A stretch of DNA of 64,000 nucleotides from Arthrobacter sp. cf158 (GTDB lineage: Bacteria; Actinomycetota; Actinomycetes; Actinomycetales; Micrococcaceae), in NCBI RefSeq assembly GCF_900106835.1, contig NZ_FNNR01000001.1:586118-650117 (forward strand), given 5' to 3'. A program made the position numbers and the translations under genes. The notes below the pieces were generated by a model. That model ran no database searches. It was not told the origin of the DNA and saw only the letters and a program-made list of their open reading frames with translations. Shown piece after piece: positions 8,912 through 16,471 of this stretch. How positions within the stretch are numbered: the first letter of the stretch is position 1; each line of letters opens with the position of its first letter.

Positions 8912-9747
8912 CCCTGGTCAACACACGGGAGCTGATGGATACGGCCGCTGCCAATGGCACGGGCCAAGGCGCGTTCAACATCATCCACATCGAAACGGCC
9001 GAAGGCCTGGTGGCGGGCGCGGAAGCTGCCGGAGTGCCGCTCATCCTCCAGATTTCCGAGAATTGCGCCAAGTACCATGGCGGGCTCGAACCCATCGCCT
9101 CCGCCGCGCTGGCCATTGCCCGCTCCGCCGCTGTGCCCGTATCACTCCATCTGGACCACGCGGAGTCCGAGGACCTCGCGCTCGCTGCCGTGGACCTCGG
9201 CTTCGGTTCGGTGATGTACGACGGCGCGCACCTTCCCTACGAATGGAACGTCGAAGTCACCCAGCGCGTCGCGAAGTACGCCCACGAGCATGGTGTCTAC
9301 GTTGAGGCCGAACTCGGCAAGGTGGGAGGCAAGGACGGCGCCCACGCCCCGGGCGTCCGGACCGACCCTGCCGAGGCGCAGGCATTCGTCGAGGCAACGG
9401 GTGTGGACGCGCTCGCCGTGGCTGTTGGTTCCTCCCACGCCATGACCGAACGCAGTGCCGCTTTGGACCTGCACTTGATCTCCAGGCTGAAGGCCGCCGT
9501 TGGAAAACCGTTGGTTCTTCACGGCTCCTCGGGCGTCACAGATGAGATGCTCGTAGCTGCTATCGGCGCGGGTATGACTAAAATCAACGTATCCACACAT
9601 CTAAACGGGTTCTTTACCCGCGCCGTCCGTGAGTACCTCGATGCCAACCCTGCAGTGGTAGATTCCCGGAAGTACATCAAGGCCGGCCGGGATGCCCTGG
9701 TGCTGGAGTCCGCACGTATGCTGACGCTGTTCGCCAAAGCGAAATAG
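8908..9747 (+). CDS. Class II fructose/tagatose-bisphosphate aldolase (KbaY/GatY-like)
   Basis: This 279-residue zinc aldolase has the length of KbaY/GatY, which cleave tagatose 1,6-bisphosphate to glyceraldehyde 3-phosphate and dihydroxyacetone phosphate. Visible motifs are SLHLDHAES (catalytic Asp and zinc His), EAELGKVGGKDG, AVGSSH and VLHGSSGV. AAGGAG at 8897-8902 lies 5 bp before the GTG at 8908, which overlaps the kinase stop as GTGA and decides the start. A role on tagatose bisphosphate is inferred from the SIS and PfkB neighbours. A fructose bisphosphate aldolase cannot be excluded from sequence alone. Confidence 0.88.
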   Translation: MTLVNTRELMDTAAANGTGQGAFNIIHIETAEGLVAGAEAAGVPLILQISENCAKYHGGLEPIASAALAIARSAAVPVSLHLDHAESEDLALAAVDLGFGSVMYDGAHLPYEWNVEVTQRVAKYAHEHGVYVEAELGKVGGKDGAHAPGVRTDPAEAQAFVEATGVDALAVAVGSSHAMTERSAALDLHLISRLKAAVGKPLVLHGSSGVTDEMLVAAIGAGMTKINVSTHLNGFFTRAVREYLDANPAVVDSRKYIKAGRDALVLESARMLTLFAKAK

Positions 9748-9770
9748 CAGGAACCCGCGAAAGGCTCGTC

Positions 9771-10562
9771 ATGACCCGCACAGATCGGCTCACCGCCATC
9801 CTCGATCTCCTGGCCGAATCCGGCCATGTGGAGGTCGAGGACATCGTGACGCGTCTGGGTGTGTCGCCTGCGACGGCCCGGCGGGATCTTGACAGCCTCG
9901 CCAAGCAGAGATTGCTGAGCCGTACGCGGGGTGGCGCTACAACCGGATCCGTGGCCTACGACCTCCCGGGCCGCTACAACCGAGACGACCACGCTGTGGC
10001 CAAGCAGGAGATTGCGCTGGCAGCGTCAGCATTGATCCGCGCCGGCGCCGTCATTGGGCTCAGTGGCGGTACCACCAACACGGCCCTCGCCCAGCTCCTG
10101 TCCACCCGCGAGGACCTCAACGCGCCATCCCATACGCCCACCTTGACGGTGGTGACCAACGCCATCAACATTGCCTCGCAACTGGCGGTCCGGCCGAACA
10201 TCAAGATCATGGTCACCGGGGGCATCCTGAACCCACGCTCCTACGAACTCGTGGGTCCTTACACGGATGTCATCATGCAGAAGGTTGCCCTGGACATTGC
10301 GTTCATCGGCGTCAACGGGGTGGACCCCGATCTTGGCCCCACCATCACCGATGAGGGCGAAGCCATGGTCAACACCGTGATGGCCCGCCGGGCCACCGAA
10401 TCCTATGTGGTGGCCGATTCTTCCAAAGTGGGCCGCCGTTCCTTTGCCGCCATGGCAGGGTACGACTTCAGGCACCTCATCACGGACTCCGGGATCAGCC
10501 CGGAGGACAAGGCGGCGTTCGAGGCCAAAGGCACAGAGGTCATCGTCGCACCTGCGTCCTGA
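9771..10562 (+). CDS. DeoR-family transcriptional regulator
   Basis: The 263-residue protein has an N-terminal DeoR helix-turn-helix (ILDLLAESGHVEVEDI to ARRDLDSLAKQRLL, then RTRGGA) and a C-terminal sugar-phosphate sensor domain containing IGLSGGTTNTALA, VVTNAIN, TGGILN and a late VADSSKVGRR block, which is the usual phosphate-sugar site. It is the last gene of the amino-sugar operon, 23 bp after the aldolase. It is the natural candidate to repress the operon and the divergent GH101 gene, with a hexosamine or tagatose phosphate as inducer. That role is inferred from position. Confidence 0.88.
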   Translation: MTRTDRLTAILDLLAESGHVEVEDIVTRLGVSPATARRDLDSLAKQRLLSRTRGGATTGSVAYDLPGRYNRDDHAVAKQEIALAASALIRAGAVIGLSGGTTNTALAQLLSTREDLNAPSHTPTLTVVTNAINIASQLAVRPNIKIMVTGGILNPRSYELVGPYTDVIMQKVALDIAFIGVNGVDPDLGPTITDEGEAMVNTVMARRATESYVVADSSKVGRRSFAAMAGYDFRHLITDSGISPEDKAAFEAKGTEVIVAPAS

Positions 10563-10572
10563 GGATCGCCGG

Positions 10573-11265
10573 CTAAAAGCGCATCCTCGGTGCGTGCAGC
10601 ACCGAGTCGTCAACATCCCTGGGGACCCACTGGGTGAACGGTAAATCCAAACTGTACTGCTCGCCGTCGTTCTTGATCAGTGTCCGCAACTCGGCGTTGT
10701 CCGGGTTGTTGAGGGACTCAAAGTACTCCACGGTCCAGTGGAACCAGCGCATACAGAACAGGCGCATGGTCAGCCCGTGGGTCACCAGCAGCGTATTCGG
10801 GGCATAAGTGGGCTTGTGCCAGTGTCGGTACAGCGTCTCCATGAACGAGGACACGCGGTCGTACACATCCGAGCCGGACTCGCCCTCGCGGAACCGGTAA
10901 AAGAAGTGGCCGTAAAGGTTGCGGAGCTCCTTTTGGTCCTCGATGTCCCCGGCGATCTGGAAGTTGGCCCAGTCCTGTTCCCGGAGCCTCGGTTCCTCGA
11001 TGACCCGCTCGATCAACGGCCCAAGGTTCATTGCCTCCAGCGTCTGGTATGCGCGCAAGTACGGTGAAACGTAGACGCATACCTGCTGCCCATCGAGCTT
11101 CCGCCGAAGGTCCTCACCGGCGATCCGGGCCTGTTCAACGCCCAGGTCCGTGAGGGGGATCCGGTAATCCGGCACACGGTTGTAGATGGACGTGTCGGCA
11201 TTCGCGGCCGACTGGCCGTGCCGGATCATGAATATTCTCTCTGGGGCACCCATCCCACCAAGCAT
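10573..11265 (-). CDS. Histidine phosphatase (phosphoglycerate mutase) family protein
   Basis: The 230-residue protein has the phosphohistidine motif RHGQSAAN near residue 15, the second arginine block YVSPYLRAYQT, and the C-terminal catalytic THGLTMRLF. The family includes mutases and broad phosphatases, and the substrate here cannot be read from sequence. It is convergent with the DeoR gene (10 bp apart) and divergent from the CPBP gene. Two ATGs compete: 11265, and 11253, which starts MGAPERIFMIRHG; neither has a well-placed ribosome site. Confidence 0.8.
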   Translation of the reverse strand: MLGGMGAPERIFMIRHGQSAANADTSIYNRVPDYRIPLTDLGVEQARIAGEDLRRKLDGQQVCVYVSPYLRAYQTLEAMNLGPLIERVIEEPRLREQDWANFQIAGDIEDQKELRNLYGHFFYRFREGESGSDVYDRVSSFMETLYRHWHKPTYAPNTLLVTHGLTMRLFCMRWFHWTVEYFESLNNPDNAELRTLIKNDGEQYSLDLPFTQWVPRDVDDSVLHAPRMRF

Positions 11266-11315
11266 AGGGCGGCAGTTCCCGGCAAAGTGGCAGGAACTGC
11301 AGGCAAGATAGGTAC

Positions 11316-12089
11316 ATGTTCCTTGCTTCCCGTCGCCGGCTGCGCGCCGAAGTACTTATTGTGCTGGGCCTTTCCCTGGGCCAGTCGGCCGTCTACTCCG
11401 TGGTGCAGTTGCTGGACAAGATGACGCGGGCTCCGCTGGCCGATGCGACATCAACGCTTAACAGATCGCAAAGTACCCGGGAGTACTTCGACCTTACGTA
11501 CCAGTTGCTGGATATTCTGTTCGCCCTGGTGCCTGTTGCCCTGGTGTTCTATTTCCTGTCCACGCACATCCAGGCAAACAGGGACACCGAGGGCGGCTCG
11601 GCGTTCGCGAGGTTGGGCTTCAATTTCGCCCGGCCCGGCAAGGACGTGCTCCAGGGCTTGGGGCTTGCCGCGGCCATAGGCATTCCCTCCTTGGGGCTGT
11701 ACGCGGCCGGGCGGGCGCTGGGCATCACCACGGCGATCGTCCCAAGCGGGTTGGATGCGTACTGGTGGACAGTCCCGGTGCTCATCCTGTCGGCGATGCG
11801 CCACGCGATCGTGGAAGAGGTCATTGTGGTGGGGTACCTGATGGACCGCTTCGGCAAGTTCGGCTGGAGCACGCCGGTGGCGATTGTGGTCAGTGCCGTC
11901 CTGCGCGGGAGTTACCACCTGTACCAGGGCTTCGGGCCGTTCATCGGAAACGTTGTGATGGGTCTGGTGTTCGCCTGGATCTACACCAGGACCAAGAGGG
12001 TGATGCCGCTGGTAATTGCGCACGCATTGCTGGACATCGTGGCGTTCGTAGGGTTCAGCCTCTTCGGCAAGGCAGTGGGATTGGGCTAG
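11316..12089 (+). CDS. CPBP-family intramembrane protease-like protein
   Basis: The 257-residue integral membrane protein has about six to seven hydrophobic segments. The CPBP motifs are visible: VEEVIVVGYLM (the EExxxR position, here with Val-Gly instead of Arg), then RGSYHLYQGFGPF and IAHALLDIV, which supply the conserved histidines. CPBP proteins include type II CAAX prenyl proteases and MroQ-like membrane proteases, and the substrate here is unknown. It starts 50 bp from the divergent phosphatase gene, and a strong hairpin follows the stop. Confidence 0.8.
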   Translation: MFLASRRRLRAEVLIVLGLSLGQSAVYSVVQLLDKMTRAPLADATSTLNRSQSTREYFDLTYQLLDILFALVPVALVFYFLSTHIQANRDTEGGSAFARLGFNFARPGKDVLQGLGLAAAIGIPSLGLYAAGRALGITTAIVPSGLDAYWWTVPVLILSAMRHAIVEEVIVVGYLMDRFGKFGWSTPVAIVVSAVLRGSYHLYQGFGPFIGNVVMGLVFAWIYTRTKRVMPLVIAHALLDIVAFVGFSLFGKAVGLG

Positions 12090-12117
12090 CTGGACGCTAC
12101 AGGCCGTTAAAAGTATC

Positions 12118-12167
12118 CGGCCGCCATCGGAGGGGTGACGTCATTGGCACCCCGCTGATGGCGGCCG
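12118..12167. terminator. Bidirectional terminator
   Basis: CGGCCGCCATC (12118-12128) pairs perfectly with GATGGCGGCCG (12157-12167), and an inner GGGGTG/CACCCC stem pairs 12132-12137 with 12148-12153. The hairpin lies between the convergent CPBP and VOC genes. Confidence 0.75.
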
Positions 12168-12223
12168 AAGCTTTGCCCGGACATGGCTGTCCGGCACCGG
12201 GGCGGGCCCGGAGGTTGGAACGG

Positions 12224-12862
12224 TCAGATGGTGACGGCTCCGGAGGCGGTTTCGAAGGTAACTGACATGATGCCCGGGGTTCCGTGCGGGGCCATCCACT
12301 GGACCGCTACATCTTCCAGGGGCTTCTCCACCGGTTCGCCCAGCCACTCAGTGACGCGCTCCGCCGAGCCCGCAATGGTGAGGCTGGACATCTTCACGTC
12401 GCTCTCGTAGATCTTGGACGGGTGCAGAGAGGGGTCGCCCTCCCACTTGAGCAGGTACGGCACCTGGGGATCGGCGATCAGGCCGAGGATGCCAATCTGC
12501 TGCCACACCAATTCGCGGCCGTCAGGGAACTTGCGGTTGCCCGGAACGGCGGAGCGGCCAAGACGGTCTTCGAAGGGAGCGAGGTCGTCAACGGCGACGC
12601 ACCAGCCCATCCAACCACCGCCTGCTGCCGACCTTGCCCGGACGGCTTGGCCAAAGGGTGCTTTGTCGGAAGCAGGGTGGTCCAGGACCTCCACTACTTC
12701 CAGGTATTTGTTATCCGCGAGGGGAATGATCATGTTCCGGGTACCGAAGCGCGGGTGCACTCCGCCCCGGACAGCGTCCACTCCCAATGCCGCGGAAATT
12801 CGTTCGGTAGTGGCCAAAAGGCCATCTCGTTCACAGGCGTAAGAGACGTGATCCATGCGCAT
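12224..12862 (-). CDS. VOC/glyoxalase-like domain protein
   Basis: The product starts MRMDHVSYACERDG, the usual first strand of a vicinal-oxygen-chelate domain. It continues with PRFGTRNMIIPL, NKYLEVVEV and WMGWCVAVDD, which form a glyoxalase-like fold of 212 residues. The frame stays open upstream to 12952, but the domain begins at this ATG, so the shorter form is preferred; an alternative ATG lies 6 bp downstream. The reaction is unknown. The gene is divergent from metY and convergent with the CPBP gene. Confidence 0.72.
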   Translation of the reverse strand: MRMDHVSYACERDGLLATTERISAALGVDAVRGGVHPRFGTRNMIIPLADNKYLEVVEVLDHPASDKAPFGQAVRARSAAGGGWMGWCVAVDDLAPFEDRLGRSAVPGNRKFPDGRELVWQQIGILGLIADPQVPYLLKWEGDPSLHPSKIYESDVKMSSLTIAGSAERVTEWLGEPVEKPLEDVAVQWMAPHGTPGIMSVTFETASGAVTI

Positions 12863-13015
12863 GGCTTCATCTTGGCACTTTGTGATCGGGGTCTCAGCTA
12901 AGTCAAGCCTAACTAAGGTGGGATGTATCTGGCTGGTCCTTGATGGCGTCATGAAGGGACTCCCGAAGTCCGAAAGATTCCCCCGGCGTCACAAAGCTGT
13001 CTTAGCCCCCGGACA

Positions 13016-13026
13016 CTTCCTAGACT
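13016..13026 (+). promoter_or_regulatory. Putative -10 region of metY
   Basis: CTTCCTAGACT at 13016-13026 contains the -10-like hexamer TAGACT at 13021-13026, 62 bp before the metY ATG. The same 11 bases occur upstream of metX at 14559-14569. No convincing -35 is visible. Confidence 0.4.
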
Positions 13027-13088
13027 GGCCGCAGCTCACACAAAGCCAGTATCCCGCCGAACCCATGCGCCACGAACAGGAGAACTCC

Positions 13089-14405
13089 ATGTCCCAAGGA
13101 TGGTCTTTCGAAACCCGCCAGATCCACGCAGGCCAGGAGCCTGACGCCGCCACGGGAGCCCGCTCGCTGCCGATCTACCAGACCACGTCCTTCGTGTTCC
13201 CCAGCGCGGAGAGTGCTGCCAACCGCTTCGCCCTGGCAGAGCTTGCGCCCATTTACACCCGGATCGGCAACCCGACGCAGGATGCCGTGGAGCAGCGTGT
13301 TGCCAGCCTTGAAGGCGGCCTGGGCGCTCTCCTGCTCAGCTCCGGTCAGGCCGCGGAAACGTTCGCCATCCTGAACATCGCCGAGGCGGGGGACCACATT
13401 GTTGCCAGTCCCAGCCTGTATGGCGGCACCTACAACCTGCTGGCACACACGTTGAAGAAGTTCGGCATCTCGGTGACGTTCGTGGAGGATCCGGACAACC
13501 TGGATCACTGGCGTGACGCCGTCCAGCCGAACACCAAGCTGTTTTTTGGCGAAGTTGTTTCCAACCCGCGCCAGGACGTGCTGGACATCGAGGGCGTTGC
13601 CCGCACCGCGCACGAGGCCGGCGTGCCGCTGATCGTGGACAACACCCTGTCTACGCCGTATCTCATCCGTCCCTTGGAGTGGGGCGCCGATATTGTGGTC
13701 CACTCAGCCACCAAGTACCTTGGCGGACACGGTTCTGCCATTGCCGGCGTGATTGTGGACTCCGGCAACTTCGACTTCGGCCAGGATCCGGAGCGATTCC
13801 CAGGCTTCAATACCCCGGACCCCAGCTACAACGGACTGGTTTACGCGCGCGATCTCGGCAAGGACGGTGCTCTGGGCGCCAACCTCTCCTACATCCTGAA
13901 GGCGCGGGTCCAGCTGCTTCGCGACCTTGGCTCCGCCGTCTCGCCGTTCAATGCCTTCCTGATCGCCCAGGGGCTGGAGACCTTGAGCCTGCGCATCGAA
14001 CGTCACGTCGCCAACGCCACCAAAGTGGCTGAGTGGCTTGAAGCCCATGACGACGTCGAATCGGTAGCCTACGCGGGGCTGCCGTCGAGCCCTTGGTACG
14101 ACCGTGGCCGGAAGTATGGTCCGCAGGGCACCGGCGCAATCGTTGCCTTCACCATCAAGGGCGGCGTTGAAGCGGGCAAACGCTTCGTGGACGGCCTGGA
14201 GTTGCACTCCCACGTGGCCAACATCGGTGACGTCCGTTCCCTGGTGATCCACCCGGCATCTACCACGCACAGCCAGCTGACCGTGGAGCAGCAGGTTGCT
14301 GCCGGCGTCAATCCCGGCTTGGTTCGCCTGTCTGTAGGCATCGAGCATGTGGATGACATCATCGCTGACCTGGAGGCTGGATTCAGGGCCGCAAAGGGCG
14401 CCTGA
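13089..14405 (+). CDS. metY: O-acetylhomoserine sulfhydrylase
   Basis: MetY is a PLP enzyme that makes homocysteine directly from O-acetylhomoserine and sulfide, in the cytoplasm. The 438-residue length fits. Visible blocks are YTRIGNPTQDAVEQRVASLEGG, the PLP-lysine region SATKYLGGHGSAI and the C-terminal VRLSVGIEHVDDIIADL. AGGAGA at 13078-13083 lies 5 bp before the ATG at 13089 and sets the start, although the frame is open back to 12855. metX, which supplies the substrate, follows 305 bp downstream behind its own promoter and riboswitch. A GC-rich hairpin separates the two genes. Confidence 0.93.
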   Translation: MSQGWSFETRQIHAGQEPDAATGARSLPIYQTTSFVFPSAESAANRFALAELAPIYTRIGNPTQDAVEQRVASLEGGLGALLLSSGQAAETFAILNIAEAGDHIVASPSLYGGTYNLLAHTLKKFGISVTFVEDPDNLDHWRDAVQPNTKLFFGEVVSNPRQDVLDIEGVARTAHEAGVPLIVDNTLSTPYLIRPLEWGADIVVHSATKYLGGHGSAIAGVIVDSGNFDFGQDPERFPGFNTPDPSYNGLVYARDLGKDGALGANLSYILKARVQLLRDLGSAVSPFNAFLIAQGLETLSLRIERHVANATKVAEWLEAHDDVESVAYAGLPSSPWYDRGRKYGPQGTGAIVAFTIKGGVEAGKRFVDGLELHSHVANIGDVRSLVIHPASTTHSQLTVEQQVAAGVNPGLVRLSVGIEHVDDIIADLEAGFRAAKGA

Positions 14406-14444
14406 GCAGCGTCCGGCCCCTGGCCAAGGCGCCTTCAGCTGGAA

Positions 14445-14479
14445 CGCCGCCCGGCCCGTCGATTATTCGCCGGGCGGCG
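14445..14479 (+). terminator. Hairpin after metY
   Basis: An 11-bp perfect GC-rich stem pairs 14445-14455 with 14469-14479 around a 13-nt loop, 40 bp after the metY stop. There is no T run, so termination may depend on stem strength. Confidence 0.55.
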
Positions 14480-14558
14480 CTCCCGGGTGCTCGTTCATGA
14501 ACCAACCAGCCTTAAACCGTCACACTGCTGTCACATTCTTCGCCAGAACAGCGGTGTC

Positions 14559-14569
14559 CTTCCTAGACT
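14559..14569 (+). promoter_or_regulatory. Putative -10 region of metX
   Basis: CTTCCTAGACT at 14559-14569 repeats the element upstream of metY. TAGACT at 14564-14569 would place the transcription start near 14576, just before the riboswitch aptamer begins at 14580. That spacing supports the promoter assignment. Confidence 0.45.
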
Positions 14570-14579
14570 CTACGTATTA

Positions 14580-14700
14580 GGTCATGAGTGCCAGCAGACA
14601 GCCCCGGCTTGCTGGCCGGCAACCCTCCTTACGCGGTGGGGTGCCCCGGGTGAGGACCTGGCCTGTCGCACGCAAGGCGGCGGGCAAGCGCGAGGTTAGG
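14580..14700 (+). promoter_or_regulatory. SAM-IV riboswitch upstream of metX
   Basis: The leader carries the conserved actinobacterial SAM-IV core: GGTCATGAGTGCCAGC at 14580, then CCCCGGCTTGCTGGCCGGC, AACCCTCC, CGCGGTGGGGTGCCCCGGGTG and a closing GGACCTGGC. The first helix pairs GGTC (14580-14583) with GACC (14655-14658), and a GCAAGCGCGAGG segment follows, as expected for the 3' pseudoknot part. This class binds S-adenosylmethionine and lowers expression of methionine genes. The possible ribosome site GAGGTTAGG (14692-14700) lies at the 3' edge, so control of translation is plausible. The class assignment rests on my recall of the consensus. Confidence 0.85.
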
Positions 14701-14710
14701 TATCAAAGGA

Positions 14711-15832
14711 ATGACCATTACTGCTGCAGCCCTGTCCACAGCCGAACAAGAAGACGGCACGGTCAAGTACGCCGGCATAGGGCCGCTGGAACTTGAGGCC
14801 GGGGGCTTTCTTCCGGATGTCGTGCTGGCCTACGAAACCTGGGGCCGCCTGAACGCGGATGCGTCCAACGCCGTGCTAATCCAACATGCACTGACGGGCA
14901 GCACCCACGTAGCCCGTGGTGCCACGGACGAGGAAGGATGGTGGGAGCAGCTTGTAGGACCGGGCGCCACCATCGACACAGACCGCTTCTTTGTGGTCTC
15001 CATCAACATCGTGGGCGGCTGCTATGGAAGCACCGGCCCCTCTTCAGAAGCGCCGGACGGCAAGCCCTGGGGCTCGCGTTTCCCCCTGATCACCCTCCGC
15101 GACAGCACGGAGGCCGAAGCGCGGCTTGCCGATGCCTTGGGGATCGAGGCCTGGCATGCGGTCCTGGGCGGCTCCATGGGTGGAGCGAGGGCTCTTGAGT
15201 GGGCAGTGACCCTGCCGGAACGGGTCAAACGTTGCGCCGTCATCTCAGTGGGCGCCTACAGCACGGCGGAGCAGATTGCCTTCGCGCAGGCCCAGACCCT
15301 CGCCATTCGGCAGGACCCACATTTCAAGAATGGGGACTACTACGGCGGAACGGCACCCGAGCAAGGATTGGCCTTGGCCCGGCGCATCGCCCACATCACT
15401 TATCGCTCAGCACTGGAGCTGGACTTCCGCTTTGGCCGGGAGGCCCAGCACCAGGAGACGCCTCTTGCTGCTGCCGTATTGGGGGAGCGGGGCCGGTATC
15501 AGGTGGAGAGCTACCTCGACCACCAGGGCAGCAAACTGGTCCGGCGCTTTGACGCGAACAGCTACATCGCCATCACCGAGGCACTGATGTCCCACGACGT
15601 CACACGCGGGCGGGGCTCGTTGCAAGAGGCGTTGTCCGGGACTACGGCAGAGTTTTTCGTCGCAGCCGTGGACACGGACAGGCTCTATTTCCCGGCACAG
15701 TCACAGGAATTGGCCGCGGCACTGCCGGGCGATGTTCCCGTTCACGTCATCGAAGCGCCGATTGGCCACGATGGATTCCTGACAGAAATCGGGCAGCTGT
15801 CAACGCAGCTTCGCCAGGCATTCTTCGCCTGA
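14711..15832 (+). CDS. metX: Homoserine O-acetyltransferase
   Basis: MetX transfers acetyl from acetyl-CoA to homoserine, the entry step of methionine synthesis used by metY. The 373-residue alpha/beta-hydrolase has the nucleophile elbow LGGSMGGARALEW near residue 157, the block YETWGRLNADASNAVLIQHALTG near the N-terminus split by normal family spacing, and a C-terminal catalytic His in IGHDGFL. AAAGGA abuts the ATG directly, so GAGGTTAGG about 10 bp upstream, within the riboswitch edge, is the more likely ribosome site. The gene is under SAM-IV control. Confidence 0.92.
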   Translation: MTITAAALSTAEQEDGTVKYAGIGPLELEAGGFLPDVVLAYETWGRLNADASNAVLIQHALTGSTHVARGATDEEGWWEQLVGPGATIDTDRFFVVSINIVGGCYGSTGPSSEAPDGKPWGSRFPLITLRDSTEAEARLADALGIEAWHAVLGGSMGGARALEWAVTLPERVKRCAVISVGAYSTAEQIAFAQAQTLAIRQDPHFKNGDYYGGTAPEQGLALARRIAHITYRSALELDFRFGREAQHQETPLAAAVLGERGRYQVESYLDHQGSKLVRRFDANSYIAITEALMSHDVTRGRGSLQEALSGTTAEFFVAAVDTDRLYFPAQSQELAAALPGDVPVHVIEAPIGHDGFLTEIGQLSTQLRQAFFA

Positions 15833-15891
15833 GCATCCGGACATTCCTGGCCTGAGCATCCGGGCAGATCGGGGCATTCGGGCAGATCGGG
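15828..15891. repeat. Short direct repeats after metX
   Basis: CCTGAGCATCCGG occurs at 15828-15840 (overlapping the metX stop) and 15851-15863. CGGGCAGATCGGG occurs at 15861-15873 and 15879-15891. The spacer thus consists largely of small slipped duplications; no gene is visible in it. Confidence 0.6.
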
Positions 15892-15894
15892 CGC

Positions 15895-16371
15895 TCAGCC
15901 GTTCATGATGTCGGCGCGCTGCTTCATGTAATCCTCCATGGCGATTTCGCCATTGCTGAATTTCGCGTCCAAGTCGGCCAGCTTCCGCGCCCGGTAACCC
16001 TGGGGCTCCGTGCCGCCCGCAGCGGGGAACGGCGCCGGCGCGGAAGGGCTCGACGCCGGCGCGGCCTGCGGTGCGTCATCTGCGGGGCGGATGACTATCG
16101 GCTCAGACGGGTACCCGGGGTAGCCCTGCGGAGGGTAGCCAGGCCCGGGTTGCGGCTGCCCGGGATACTGCTGCCCGGGGTACTGCTGCCCGGGGTACTG
16201 CTGCGGGTGCCCTTGCGGAGGGTAGCCCGGGCCGGGGAGATTCTGCGGCGGGTACCCAGGACCCCGGAAGCCGCCGTCCTGGAGCCGCCGTGCCTTGGAC
16301 CGGTTGTACATGCGGATTCCAAAGGGAATCAGCCACGAGCAGACGATGATCCAGAAGATCAGATTGTTCAC
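15895..16371 (-). CDS. SHOCT-domain membrane protein with Pro/Gly/Gln repeats
   Basis: The 158-residue protein has one N-terminal transmembrane segment (LIFWIIVCSWLIPFGI) followed by basic residues. A low-complexity region holds PGYPPQ and PGQQY repeats, encoded in part by a 15-bp tandem repeat (TACTGCTGCCCGGGG) around 16165-16203. A C-terminal SHOCT motif (LADLDAKFSNGEIAMEDYM) follows. SHOCT domains are small helical regions often found at protein ends and of unclear function. The start is GTG at 16371, with AGGAGG 8 bp upstream. The repeat length is likely to vary between strains. Confidence 0.78.
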   Translation of the reverse strand: MNNLIFWIIVCSWLIPFGIRMYNRSKARRLQDGGFRGPGYPPQNLPGPGYPPQGHPQQYPGQQYPGQQYPGQPQPGPGYPPQGYPGYPSEPIVIRPADDAPQAAPASSPSAPAPFPAAGGTEPQGYRARKLADLDAKFSNGEIAMEDYMKQRADIMNG

Positions 16372-16420
16372 AGTGCAGGCCTCCTAGGTCTTCTCCCAGC
16401 TTAGCCTTGCCTCTTCACAA

Positions 16421-16471
16421 CCCCGCCACTTCACAAGCCCCGCCACTTCACAAGCCCCGCCGCTTCACACC
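16421..16471. repeat. 17-bp tandem repeat, three units
   Basis: CCCCGCCACTTCACAAG occurs twice in tandem (16421-16437 and 16438-16454), followed by the variant CCCCGCCGCTTCACACC (16455-16471). The last unit runs into the 3' end of the winged-helix gene, whose stop is at 16465-16467, so the array sits at the end of that transcript and upstream of the SHOCT gene. Confidence 0.75.
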
